Source: Sphingomonas sp. AR_OL41 (GTDB lineage Bacteria > Pseudomonadota > Alphaproteobacteria > Sphingomonadales > Sphingomonadaceae). From it: a stretch of DNA of 50,088 bases. The DNA is taken from contig NZ_JARYTI010000035.1 in the NCBI RefSeq assembly GCF_029911635.1, positions 1 through 50,088 on the forward strand, written 5' to 3'. Position 1 is the first letter of the stretch. The number at the start of each line of letters is the position of its first letter. Both the position numbers and the translations under genes were made by a program. The notes beneath the pieces are model-generated. The model saw only the letters and a program-made list of their open reading frames with translations. It did no database searches and had not been told where the DNA came from. Positions 8,893 to 15,726 of this stretch are shown here, piece after piece.

Positions 8893-10404
8893 TTGATCTT
8901 CGCTGCTGCCCTGGCGCGTGTCGCGCGCGCGCCGGACGACGTGGATGAACTCGACGATCTGGCGCGCGCCGCGCTGGCCGAAGGCGAGGAGGAGCGCGCG
9001 CTTCAGCCGCTGGTGCGTGCGGCGCAACGCGCCGATCGCGATGCGCGGCTGTGGCAATGGGTTGGCTTGCTGGAGCGGTCGCTCGACCGTCATCGTCAGG
9101 CCATCCCGGCCTTCGATCGCGCGGCGCGTACGGCGCCCGGCGATGCCGGCATCGCGCATGGTCGTGCCCGCATCGCCCTGGAGGCCGGCTTACCCGCTGT
9201 TCCCCTGTTCGAGCTGGCGTCGCGCCTCGCGCCGAACGATGCCGGCGTGCTGCTCGGCCGTGCCGCCGCGCGCTTCGCCACCGGTGATGCGACGACCGCT
9301 ATTGCCGAGCTGGACGGGCTGGTTGCGGCCAATCCCGGCTGGATCGAGGGGCATGATACGCTTGCGCAACTCCAGGCGCTGACCGGCAATCTTGCGGTGG
9401 CGGGCGAATCGTACGAACGCGCGCTGGCCCGCGATCCGCGCTACGCGCCGTTGTGGCACGCGCTGGTCGCGATGTACGTCAGGTCGGAAAACCATGCCGC
9501 GGCGCTGGATGCGATCGGGCGCGCGCGGCGCTGCCTGGTCGGCACGCCCGAGCTCGACGCCAATGAGGCGATATGCCGCTCTGAACTGGGCGATCTCGCC
9601 GGCGCCGACCGGTTCTTTTCATTGCCGACGCTCAATGGAATGGCGGGTATGGCGGTGTGGCGCGTGCGTCAGGCGTTGCGCAAGGGTGACGTCGCGGGTG
9701 CTGCGGCCGTGCTCGATCGCGATCTGGACCCCGCCGACTCGTCCCTATGGCCTTACGCTTCGATCGTCTGGCGGCTGGCCGGCGACCCCCGCGCACACTG
9801 GCTCGACGGCGATGAAAGGCTCGTCAGCGTGATCGACCTGGACGACGCGTTACCCGAGCTCGACCGGCTGGCCACCGTGTTGCGCGGGCTTCATCGCGCG
9901 CAGGCCGCGCATCTCGACCAATCGGTGCGAGGCGGGACGCAAACCGACGGACCGCTCCTGTCACGCATCGAGCCCGAAATCGAGCGGCTCCGTGCGCGAA
10001 TCGTGCACGCGGTCGAGCGCCATGTGGCGCAACTCCCGCCGATCGACGCGCGGCACCCGACGCTGCGCTGGCGGCGCGATCGACCGGTACGGTTCGCCGG
10101 CTCCTGGTCGGTGCGGCTCGCTGGGCAGGGGCATCACGCCAATCATGTCCACCCGCACGGGTGGCTCAGTTCCGCGTTCTACGTGTCGCTGCCCGACGAG
10201 ATCGAGCGTAGCGCGAGCCGGGCCGGGTGGTTGACCCTCGGTCAACCGCAGGCCGCGCTCGGGCTCGACCTGCCACCGACGCGCGTCATCGCGCCCAGGC
10301 CGGGTCGGCTCGTGCTTTTCCCCTCGACCATGTGGCATGGCACCGTGCCGTTCGCTGCAGGCGAGCGGCTGACCGTCGCGTTCGACGTGGCACCGCCACG
10401 CTGA
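8893..10404 (+). CDS. TPR-containing putative 2OG-Fe(II) oxygenase
   Basis: A 503-residue protein beginning at TTG 8893, 13 bases after the small-protein stop; a GGCGCGGGGA stretch lies just upstream. Residues 1-300 are TPR repeats (ALARDPRYAPLWHALVAMYV). The C-terminal 110 residues match the 2OG-FeII_Oxy_5 type: NHVHPHGWLSSAFYVSLP contains His418, His420 and His422, a distal His482 lies in FPSTMWHGT, and Arg492 in ERLTVAFD should bind 2-oxoglutarate. It is the third TPR-plus-modifying-domain protein in this cluster and the second predicted hydroxylase. It is cytoplasmic. The start is uncertain because no ATG fits. Confidence 0.88.
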   Translation: MIFAAALARVARAPDDVDELDDLARAALAEGEEERALQPLVRAAQRADRDARLWQWVGLLERSLDRHRQAIPAFDRAARTAPGDAGIAHGRARIALEAGLPAVPLFELASRLAPNDAGVLLGRAAARFATGDATTAIAELDGLVAANPGWIEGHDTLAQLQALTGNLAVAGESYERALARDPRYAPLWHALVAMYVRSENHAAALDAIGRARRCLVGTPELDANEAICRSELGDLAGADRFFSLPTLNGMAGMAVWRVRQALRKGDVAGAAAVLDRDLDPADSSLWPYASIVWRLAGDPRAHWLDGDERLVSVIDLDDALPELDRLATVLRGLHRAQAAHLDQSVRGGTQTDGPLLSRIEPEIERLRARIVHAVERHVAQLPPIDARHPTLRWRRDRPVRFAGSWSVRLAGQGHHANHVHPHGWLSSAFYVSLPDEIERSASRAGWLTLGQPQAALGLDLPPTRVIAPRPGRLVLFPSTMWHGTVPFAAGERLTVAFDVAPPR

Positions 10405-10469
10405 GCGAAGGGGCTTGGCGCGGCGGCGCGATGCGGGCATCATGCGACGTCGTATCGAAAGGCCGGATC

Positions 10470-10736
10470 ATGCGTCTCGCTTCCTTGTTGGCCCTGCTGT
10501 CCTTCGCCATCGCCGCCGCTCCGACTTTTGCGTCGGACCGGCCGGCCAAGGCTCGCGACCCGAACCAGATCGTGTGCGAGAATCAGGAAGTTCTCGGCAG
10601 CCGACTGGCGACCCGACGGGTATGCATGACGCGCGCGCAATGGGCTGAACATGAGCGCGACGACCGGGCAACCGTCAATCGTAGCCAGACGCAATTATGC
10701 GTGGCGTCCGGCGGTCAGTGCTCGCGGGGGCAATAG
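10470..10736 (+). CDS. Small secreted four-cysteine protein, copy 2
   Basis: An 88-residue paralogue of the 8616-8879 product. The signal peptide (LASLLALLSFAIAAAPTFA) is followed by a mature part with C-x15-C-x24-C-x6-C and the shared core DPNQIVCENQEVLGSRLAT then RVCMTRAQWAE. The frame is open well upstream, but ATG 10470 follows an AAAGG ribosome site and gives a signal peptide, so it is chosen. It lies 65 bases after the 2OG-oxygenase gene. The signal peptides and C-termini differ while the core is conserved, which suggests an old duplication under selection on the core. Confidence 0.8.
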   Translation: MRLASLLALLSFAIAAAPTFASDRPAKARDPNQIVCENQEVLGSRLATRRVCMTRAQWAEHERDDRATVNRSQTQLCVASGGQCSRGQ

Positions 10737-10818
10737 CCCAACCCGATCAGGCGATCGCGCGCCGCGCTTTCCGGAGCCTGGGATCTGGTTCGTCGACCGT
10801 CCCGGAGCGGTGCACCCT

Positions 10819-10850
10819 CCCGCCGCCCGTGTCCAGATCGTGGCGGCGGG
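10819..10850. terminator. GC hairpin between convergent genes
   Basis: CCCGCCGCC (10819-10827) and GGCGGCGGG (10842-10850) form a perfect 9-pair stem with a 14-base loop in the 147-base gap between the convergent small-protein and hydrolase genes. There is no clear T run, so it is either a weak bidirectional terminator or only a stem that protects both 3' ends. Confidence 0.35.
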
Positions 10851-10883
10851 TTCAGTCGCGTGCGCCCTTCCCGATGAGGTCGC

Positions 10884-11837
10884 TCAGCGCGGATGCTTGA
10901 CGAACGATGCGATGGCGGCCGCGATCGCCGGGCTGATCGGCAGCGTCGCGTCGCCATAGGTGGCGACATTGGCGGCGCGATCGTCGCTCGCCACGGTGCG
11001 CAGCACGTGATTGACGCCCGGCAGAACCGTCAGCGTGGCCGCCGGCTGCGCCTTTTTCAGCGCCTCGGCGTCGACCAGCGACACCTGGATGTCGCGGTCG
11101 CCCTGCAGGATCAGTACCGGCAGCCGGGCGCCGGCGATCAGCTTCGCCGGATCGTGCGAGAACAGATCGATCAAATAGGGCTGGAGCTTGTCGGCGAACA
11201 GTGGCTGGAGGACCGCCGGCAAGGACGCCATATCGACCCGGCGGCCGGCTTCCAGCGCATCGATCGCGCCGAGCGCCGCGTCGAGGATCGGCGCATTGGC
11301 CGGGTTCGCGCGCAACTGCTCGCGCATCACCGCGCCGATCGGCCGCCCGCCCGCCGAGAGCAGGATGAGCCCGCAAATGCCCTCGGGTGCCTGCGCGGCT
11401 TGCAGGGCGACCAGCCCACCTTCGCTATGGCCGAGCACCCAGACACAGCGCCGTCCACTGCGCTGGCGCAGCATCTTGACCCAGGCATGGGTGTCGTCGG
11501 CATAGCCGGCGGTGGTCGAAGCAAAAGGATCGGCAAGCGCCGCCTTGCTGCCGAACAGGCCGCGCTTGTCGACCCGCAGCGTCGCGATACCGTCGGCGGC
11601 GAGCGCCTCGGCCAGCTGACGATAGGGCCCGCCGGCAACCCCGCCGCGGTTGTTGCCGTCACGGTCGGTCGGCCCCGATCCGGGCAGGATCAGCACCGCC
11701 GGGCCCTTCGGGTCGGGGTCTATCAGCGTGCCGGCCAACGGGCCTTCCGGTCCCGGTGCGGTGACTTCGATCGGCGCGGCTTGCGTCGGTGCGAGCGGGG
11801 CGGCAGCGACCAGCGCAAGGGTAGCGAGCGCGATCAC
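10884..11837 (-). CDS. Secreted alpha/beta hydrolase, last gene of the SPFH operon
   Basis: A 317-residue serine hydrolase. A signal peptide (VIALATLALVAAAPLAPTQA) leads into an alpha/beta fold with an oxyanion region LILPGSGPTDRDGNN, the nucleophile elbow GHSEGG near residue 140, a strand ending LILQGDRDIQV with the acid, and the catalytic His in LPGVNHVL. The domain resembles acyl-CoA thioesterase/BAAT-like or dienelactone-hydrolase-like secreted esterases; the substrate is unknown. An in-frame ATG at 11867 would overlap the upstream gene by 34 bases. GTG 11837 instead gives a GTGA junction with that gene's stop and a CGGGGAG ribosome site, so it is preferred. It is coupled to four upstream genes. 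Confidence 0.87.
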   Translation of the reverse strand: MIALATLALVAAAPLAPTQAAPIEVTAPGPEGPLAGTLIDPDPKGPAVLILPGSGPTDRDGNNRGGVAGGPYRQLAEALAADGIATLRVDKRGLFGSKAALADPFASTTAGYADDTHAWVKMLRQRSGRRCVWVLGHSEGGLVALQAAQAPEGICGLILLSAGGRPIGAVMREQLRANPANAPILDAALGAIDALEAGRRVDMASLPAVLQPLFADKLQPYLIDLFSHDPAKLIAGARLPVLILQGDRDIQVSLVDAEALKKAQPAATLTVLPGVNHVLRTVASDDRAANVATYGDATLPISPAIAAAIASFVKHPR

Positions 11838-12106
11838 CGGTCGCGCTCCCCGCTGCGCCAGCGCCATTCACCATCGGTCTTGGCGATGCTGACGGCGATC
11901 ATCGCGCCGATCAGCGCCAGCACGCCGATGATCTTCTCCGGCACCGACGGCAACAGCCGCACGGCGAGGAGTATGGCGCCCGCCAGACCCAACGTCATCG
12001 CCCACGCCTGCCACGTCACCGGCATCGCACCATAGCCAAAGCGTTTGGGCGCGAACCAATAGCCATCGCGTACCCGGTACGCGTCGCGAATGTCCTGCAG
12101 GTTCAT
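11834..12106 (-). CDS. Small two-TM membrane protein
   Basis: A 90-residue protein. The N-terminal cytoplasmic part (NLQDIRDAYRVRDGYWFAPKRFGYG) is followed by two hydrophobic helices, WAMTLGLAGAILLAVRL and IIGVLALIGAMIAVSIA, and a charged tail. No known domain is recognised. ATG 12106 shares an A with the stop of the 30-residue peptide gene upstream (TGATG), and its own stop overlaps the hydrolase start (GTGA), so it sits in a tightly coupled operon with an SPFH protein. It may form a membrane complex with the SPFH scaffold; that is inference from context. Confidence 0.75.
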   Translation of the reverse strand: MNLQDIRDAYRVRDGYWFAPKRFGYGAMPVTWQAWAMTLGLAGAILLAVRLLPSVPEKIIGVLALIGAMIAVSIAKTDGEWRWRSGERDR

Positions 12107-12198
12107 CACAGCAGCACCACCACGCCCAGGGCCAACATCAGCAGCGACAGGGCCAGCAAATAGGGCAACCGCGCCCGTGTGGTCAGCATTCCGATCAT
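12106..12198 (-). CDS. Tiny 30-residue single-TM peptide
   Basis: A 30-codon ORF: a short polar start (MIGMLTTRARLP) and then one uninterrupted hydrophobic helix (YLLALSLLMLALGVVVLL). Evidence that it is real: ATG 12198 lies five bases after the regulator stop; a GAGGA ribosome site within the end of the regulator gene has good spacing; its stop overlaps the next start as TGATG; and without it the operon would have a 96-base hole. Single-span peptides of this size often bind and tune larger membrane proteins, here possibly the SPFH protein or the two-TM protein. That role is inference. Confidence 0.65.
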   Translation of the reverse strand: MIGMLTTRARLPYLLALSLLMLALGVVVLL

Positions 12199-12202
12199 GG
12201 TA

Positions 12203-12409
12203 TTATTCCTCTTTCGATTTGGGTGGCCGGCCACGCTTTGCCGCGACCGGTTCGGTCAGTTTCACGCCGCGCCTGGCCAGTGCCTCACGCAGCAGGCATT
12301 CGAGCTGGGCGTTGACGCTGCGCAGGTCGGCCGCCGCCGCGCGCTCGATCGCCGCATAAAGTGCGGGATCGAGGCGTAGCGGAAACGCCTTCTTGGCCGG
12401 ACCCGACAC
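12203..12409 (-). CDS. Ribbon-helix-helix (Arc/HicB-tail type) regulator
   Basis: A 68-residue protein starting at GTG 12409. Residues 8-47 fit a ribbon-helix-helix fold: a beta-strand FPLRLDP, then helix LYAAIERAAAADLRSVNAQL with the Asn/Ser turn, then helix ECLLREALARRG. A basic tail follows (AAKRGRPPKSKEE, an AT-hook-like RGRPPK). RHH proteins bind short inverted repeats as dimers. No HicA or other toxin gene adjoins it; it is placed 7 bases after the SPFH gene. It is a natural candidate to bind the 16-bp palindrome in this operon's promoter and repress it, which is inference. Confidence 0.8.
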   Translation of the reverse strand: MSGPAKKAFPLRLDPALYAAIERAAAADLRSVNAQLECLLREALARRGVKLTEPVAAKRGRPPKSKEE

Positions 12410-12416
12410 TGCCCGC

Positions 12417-13331
12417 CTATTGGTAGAGCGAGCCGGCGTTGACGACCGGCTGGGTGTCGCGCTCGCCGCACAGCACGACCATCAGGTTCGACACCATCGC
12501 CGCGCGGCGCTCGTCGTCGAGTTCGACGACATTCTTCTCGCTCAGCAGGTCGAGTGCCATCTCGACCATGCCGACCGCGCCCTCGACCAGCGTCTTGCGC
12601 GCCGCGACCACCGCCTGCGCCTGTTGCCGGCGGAGCATCGCCCCGGCAATCTCCTGCGCATAAGCGAGATGGGTGAAGCCGCATTCGTCGACCGTCACGC
12701 CCGCGGTGACCAGCCGCGCGATCAGCTCGGTGCGCAGCTCGGCGCTGACCTGGTCATGGTTGCCGCGCAGCGTTACTTCTTGATGCTCGAAATCGTCATA
12801 GGGGTATCGCGCGCCGATCGTGCGCACCGCTGCCTCGATCTGGACGATGACGAACGCCTTGTAATCGTCGATGTCGAACAGCGCCTGTGCGGTGTCGGTC
12901 ACGCGCCACACCACCTGCGCCGCGATCTCGATCGGGTTGCCGCGCAGGTCGTTCACCTTGAGCCGCTCGGAGATCATGTTGTTGGCGCGCAGCGAGACCT
13001 TCTTGCGACCGAGCCATGGCAACAGCCAGCGCAGGCCGGTGTTGCGATCGGTGCCCTGATAGGAGCCGAACAGTGTGATCGCCACGGCCTGGTTGGGCTG
13101 CAGCATGTAAAAGCCGGTCAGCACGAACACGAACACCAGCGTCCCGGCGGTCATCAACATGCCGCCCGGCCCCGGATCGTCCTTGACCATGGCGGCGCCC
13201 GCCACGCCGGCGACGATCGCCGCCAGCAGCACCAGCAGCATGATATAGCCACTCATCGTCGCTGCCGGCCGCTCGCGCGACAGCGTCAGCGCGTTACTGC
13301 GCGCCACCTGATCCCCAACATTGCTCGCCAT
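12417..13331 (-). CDS. SPFH (band 7/stomatin-like) domain membrane protein
   Basis: A 304-residue protein. After about 25 polar residues come two hydrophobic segments (MSGYIMLLVLLAAIVAGVAG and LMTAGTLVFVFVLTGFYML), then an SPFH domain beginning at QPNQAVAITLFGSYQGT and running through LRGNPIEIAAQVVWRVTDT to VDECGFTHLAYAQEIA, with a coiled C-terminus rich in Gln/Ala (MLRRQQAQAVVAARKTL). SPFH proteins oligomerise on membranes and scaffold proteases or lipid domains. There is no NfeD partner beside it; instead it leads an operon with an RHH regulator, two small membrane proteins and a hydrolase. ATG 13331 follows a GGGAAGGG ribosome site, and the promoter carries a palindromic operator. Confidence 0.9.
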   Translation of the reverse strand: MASNVGDQVARSNALTLSRERPAATMSGYIMLLVLLAAIVAGVAGAAMVKDDPGPGGMLMTAGTLVFVFVLTGFYMLQPNQAVAITLFGSYQGTDRNTGLRWLLPWLGRKKVSLRANNMISERLKVNDLRGNPIEIAAQVVWRVTDTAQALFDIDDYKAFVIVQIEAAVRTIGARYPYDDFEHQEVTLRGNHDQVSAELRTELIARLVTAGVTVDECGFTHLAYAQEIAGAMLRRQQAQAVVAARKTLVEGAVGMVEMALDLLSEKNVVELDDERRAAMVSNLMVVLCGERDTQPVVNAGSLYQ

Positions 13332-13348
13332 GACGAACCCTTCCCGTT

Positions 13349-13364
13349 AATGTGATATCACATT
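13349..13364. promoter_or_regulatory. Perfect 16-bp palindromic operator of the SPFH operon
   Basis: AATGTGATATCACATT is a perfect palindrome 18-33 bases upstream of the SPFH start. On the minus strand it directly follows and slightly overlaps a likely -10 (TATAAA at 13368-13363), with TTGCGA at 13389-13384 as a -35 candidate. A repressor bound here would block RNA polymerase. The obvious candidate is the RHH protein of the same operon. Confidence 0.7.
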
Positions 13365-13430
13365 TATATCGGGTTTAATCGAGTCGCAAGCGGAATCGGA
13401 AGGTGCGGCGCCGCCTTCATTCAGAGATTT

Positions 13431-13567
13431 GATTCACGCGGAGACGCGGAGGTGTCACGTTCGCGGCGCGGCCAAGCCCCGTCGCGGGCGCCGCAAAATT
13501 TCCGCTCTGGTTGAGGATCGACGACCGCAACAAGCGCAACGCCTCTGCGTCTCCGTGTGAAAAATGA
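13431..13567. repeat. Palindromic intergenic repeat with 8-bp units, element A
   Basis: The left arm CACGCGGAGACGCGGAGG (from about 13435) is matched by an inverted right arm containing CCTCTGCGTCTCCGTGTG (about 13542-13559), 16 of 18 positions complementary. The arms are built of near-8-bp units (GCGGAGAC, GCGGAGGT). The core between them is not coding. It fills part of the 394-base gap between the SPFH operon and pal. Confidence 0.65.
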
Positions 13568-13569
13568 AA

Positions 13570-13655
13570 TTGGATCGCGCGAAGGCGCGAAACCGCGAAG
13601 AGGAAGCGATACCCCTTCGCGCCTTCGCGGCTTCGCGTGAATCAATTCAGCGCGC
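13570..13655. repeat. Palindromic intergenic repeat with 8-bp units, element B
   Basis: Left units CGCGAAGG, CGCGAAAC, CGCGAAGA (about 13577-13602) face the inverted set CCTTCGCG, CCTTCGCG, GCTTCGCG (about 13613-13637), flanked by ATTGGAT and GAATCAATT. It has the same architecture as element A with a different 8-mer. It lies directly after element A and before the tol-pal terminator. Confidence 0.65.
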
Positions 13656-13663
13656 GCCGAACG

Positions 13664-13696
13664 CAAAAGAGGCGGCATGTGAAACCACACACCGCC
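13664..13696 (-). terminator. Terminator of the tol-pal operon
   Basis: Read on the minus strand, GGCGG and TGTG pair with CACA and CCGCC around a GTTT loop, followed by TCTTTT, 30-60 bases after the pal stop. The stem has two internal mismatched bases per arm but is otherwise perfect. It marks the end of the Tol-Pal transcription unit; no cpoB (ybgF) follows pal. Confidence 0.7.
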
Positions 13697-13725
13697 CCTT
13701 GTCCTGCCCCCGTGAGGGAAGGAGA

Positions 13726-14226
13726 TCAGTTCAGGACGATCGTCACCGCACGGCGGTTCTGCGCCCAGCTGGCCTCGTCCGATCCGAGCGCGAGCGGGCG
13801 CTCCTTGCCATAGCTGATCGTCGAGATGCGGCGCGGATCGATGCCGCGCGCGGCGAGATAATTCTTCGCCGCATTGGCGCGACGGTCGCCCAGCGCGAGG
13901 TTATACTCGCGCGTGCCGCGTTCGTCGCAATGCCCTTCGAGGCTGACCGGCACGTTGGGCCATTTGGCGAGCCATGCCGCCTGGCTATCGAGGATCGCGC
14001 GCGCCTGCGGGTCGAGATCGTAACGGTCGAGTGCAAAGTGCACCGTGTTGCTCGTCACGGTGTGTTCGAAATCGGCCCGCGAGCCGGGGGCATAACCCGG
14101 GCCGCTGGGCGGCTGCTGCGCCGGGCCAGCCGGCGGCGGCAATTGCGCCGGATGCTTCTTCTCGCAGCCGGTCGTCATCATGGCGAGCGCAGTCGTCGCC
14201 AGCATTATGGTCGTCAGTCTGGCCAT
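13726..14226 (-). CDS. pal: Peptidoglycan-associated lipoprotein Pal
   Basis: A 166-residue lipoprotein. The signal sequence ends in a lipobox (MMTTGC, Cys about 21), followed by a Pro/Gln-rich linker and a C-terminal OmpA-like domain. That domain carries the peptidoglycan-binding signatures TVHFALDRYDLD, LEGHCDERGTREYNLALGDRRA and SYGKERPLALG. Pal anchors the outer membrane to peptidoglycan and is pulled by TolB/TolA during constriction. ATG 14226 is preceded by GAAGGAGAA and is preferred to the upstream in-frame ATG 14277. It is the last gene of ybgC-tolQRAB-pal, 90 bases after tolB. Confidence 0.96.
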   Translation of the reverse strand: MARLTTIMLATTALAMMTTGCEKKHPAQLPPPAGPAQQPPSGPGYAPGSRADFEHTVTSNTVHFALDRYDLDPQARAILDSQAAWLAKWPNVPVSLEGHCDERGTREYNLALGDRRANAAKNYLAARGIDPRRISTISYGKERPLALGSDEASWAQNRRAVTIVLN

Positions 14227-14316
14227 CAGGCTTCTCCTTCGATCATGTTGTGACGGTGGCACAACAAACCCGGGCATACCGTCGCGACTTGGTTAACGAG
14301 AGTCAACGCCGCAGCA

Positions 14317-15714
14317 TCACGGCCGCAACGGCCCCCAGCTCGGGTCGGATCCGTCGAGCGGGGTGGGAATTCGGCGCAACGCCGCTCCCGTCAGGTCGAC
14401 CGAGAAGAGGTCGGCAACGCCGCTGCTGCCCTGCGTCGCGCGGAAGAACATCAGCACGCGGCCATTGGGCGACCAGCTCGGGCCTTCGTCCTGCCAGTCA
14501 TCGGTCAGGTCGCGCGCACCCGCGCCCACCGGGCTCATCACGCCGATGCGGAAATTGCCCGCCATATGGGTGTAGGCGATCAAATCGCCGCGCGGGCTCC
14601 ACACCGGCGTGGCGTAACTTCCCCCGCCAAAACTGATGCGTTGCTGCTGCGTGCCGTCGGCGTTCATCACATAAAGCTGCTGGCTGCCCGAGCGGTCGCT
14701 TTCGAACACGATGCGTCCGCCATCGGGCGAATAGCTGCCGCCGGTGTCGATCCCCGGCGCGTCGGTCAGGCGCTGCGGCGTGCCGCCGACGATCGGGATG
14801 CGGTACACATCGGTATTGCCGCCGATCGCCATCGAGAACAGCACCCAGCGGCTGTCGGGCGAGACGCGCGGCGCGAAATTGAGGTTGGTATCGGGCACCA
14901 GCAGCCGTTGCTGGCCTGTCCCAATTTCGTACACATAGATCGCCGGCCGGTCGTTCAGATAGCTCATATAGACGATCGCGCGCTGATCGGGGGTCAGCCG
15001 CGGGGTCAGAATGATCGACTGACCGTTGGTCAGGAAACGGTGATTCGCGCCGTCCTGGTCCATGATGGCGAGTCGCTTGATGCGATGCGCCTTGGGACCG
15101 GATTCGGCGACATAGACCACGCGGCTGTCGAAATAGGGGCCTTCGCCGGTCAGCCTTGTATAGACCATGTCGGCGCATTTATGTCCGGCGCGGCGCCAGT
15201 CCGACGGCGGCACGACGAAGCCCTGCCGGGTCAGCTCGGTCTTGGCATAGGTATCGTAGAGATAGCAGCCGACAGTCAGCGTGCCGTCGCCATTGGCGCG
15301 GACGAAGCCCTGCACCAGCGCCTGCACGCCCGCTCCGGCCCAATAATCGAAACCGGGGTTGGTCACCTCGGCATAGCCGATCGGGTGGAGCGCCTCGCCG
15401 GCGACCGGGTTGAAAAGGCCGGAATTCTTCAGGTCGTTGGTGACGATGTTGGCGAGTTCGCGACCGAGCATGTCGGTCGACCCGGCGGCCGTCTGCTGCA
15501 CGGCGGCGGTCGGCATCGGCGGGATCGCGATCTGCGCCGGGGCGGCGGTGCCGCCCGTGACATCCACGACCAGTCCGCCCGCTTGCTGATCTGCTGGCGC
15601 GCCGGTCGGGGGTTGCTGCTGGGTGGGCGACGGTGCGGGCGGCGGATTCTGCTGCGCGGACGCTACGCTACTCAGGGTCAGTCCGGCGGCCAAGATGATG
15701 ATCGGTCGAAACAT
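14317..15714 (-). CDS. tolB: Tol-Pal system beta-propeller protein TolB
   Basis: A periplasmic protein of about 465 residues. A signal peptide (IIILAAGLTLSSVASA) precedes a Pro/Gln-rich insert, an N-terminal domain (LGRELANIVTNDLKNSGLFNPV) and a six-bladed propeller. The blades show repeated motifs LTPRLTPDQRAIVY, NFAPRVSPDSRWVLFS, GGSYSPDGGRIVFESDRSG and PVWSPRGDLIAYT. TolB shuttles between Pal and TolA. The Pro/Gln-rich N-terminal extension places the TolA-binding end on a longer tether than in E. coli. An ATG at 15720 is only two bases from the AAGGG ribosome site, whereas 15714 has an 8-base spacing and is preferred. Confidence 0.96.
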   Translation of the reverse strand: MFRPIIILAAGLTLSSVASAQQNPPPAPSPTQQQPPTGAPADQQAGGLVVDVTGGTAAPAQIAIPPMPTAAVQQTAAGSTDMLGRELANIVTNDLKNSGLFNPVAGEALHPIGYAEVTNPGFDYWAGAGVQALVQGFVRANGDGTLTVGCYLYDTYAKTELTRQGFVVPPSDWRRAGHKCADMVYTRLTGEGPYFDSRVVYVAESGPKAHRIKRLAIMDQDGANHRFLTNGQSIILTPRLTPDQRAIVYMSYLNDRPAIYVYEIGTGQQRLLVPDTNLNFAPRVSPDSRWVLFSMAIGGNTDVYRIPIVGGTPQRLTDAPGIDTGGSYSPDGGRIVFESDRSGSQQLYVMNADGTQQQRISFGGGSYATPVWSPRGDLIAYTHMAGNFRIGVMSPVGAGARDLTDDWQDEGPSWSPNGRVLMFFRATQGSSGVADLFSVDLTGAALRRIPTPLDGSDPSWGPLRP

Positions 15715-15726
15715 TGTCATCGCCCT

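Noticed and set aside
12203..12409. HicAB-type toxin-antitoxin system
   Set aside because: The RHH protein has no HicA or other toxin gene beside it; both neighbours are membrane proteins.
13349..13364. CRP/FNR-type site
   Set aside because: TGTGA and TCACA are present, but only two bases separate them, not six, so the geometry does not fit a CRP-family dimer.
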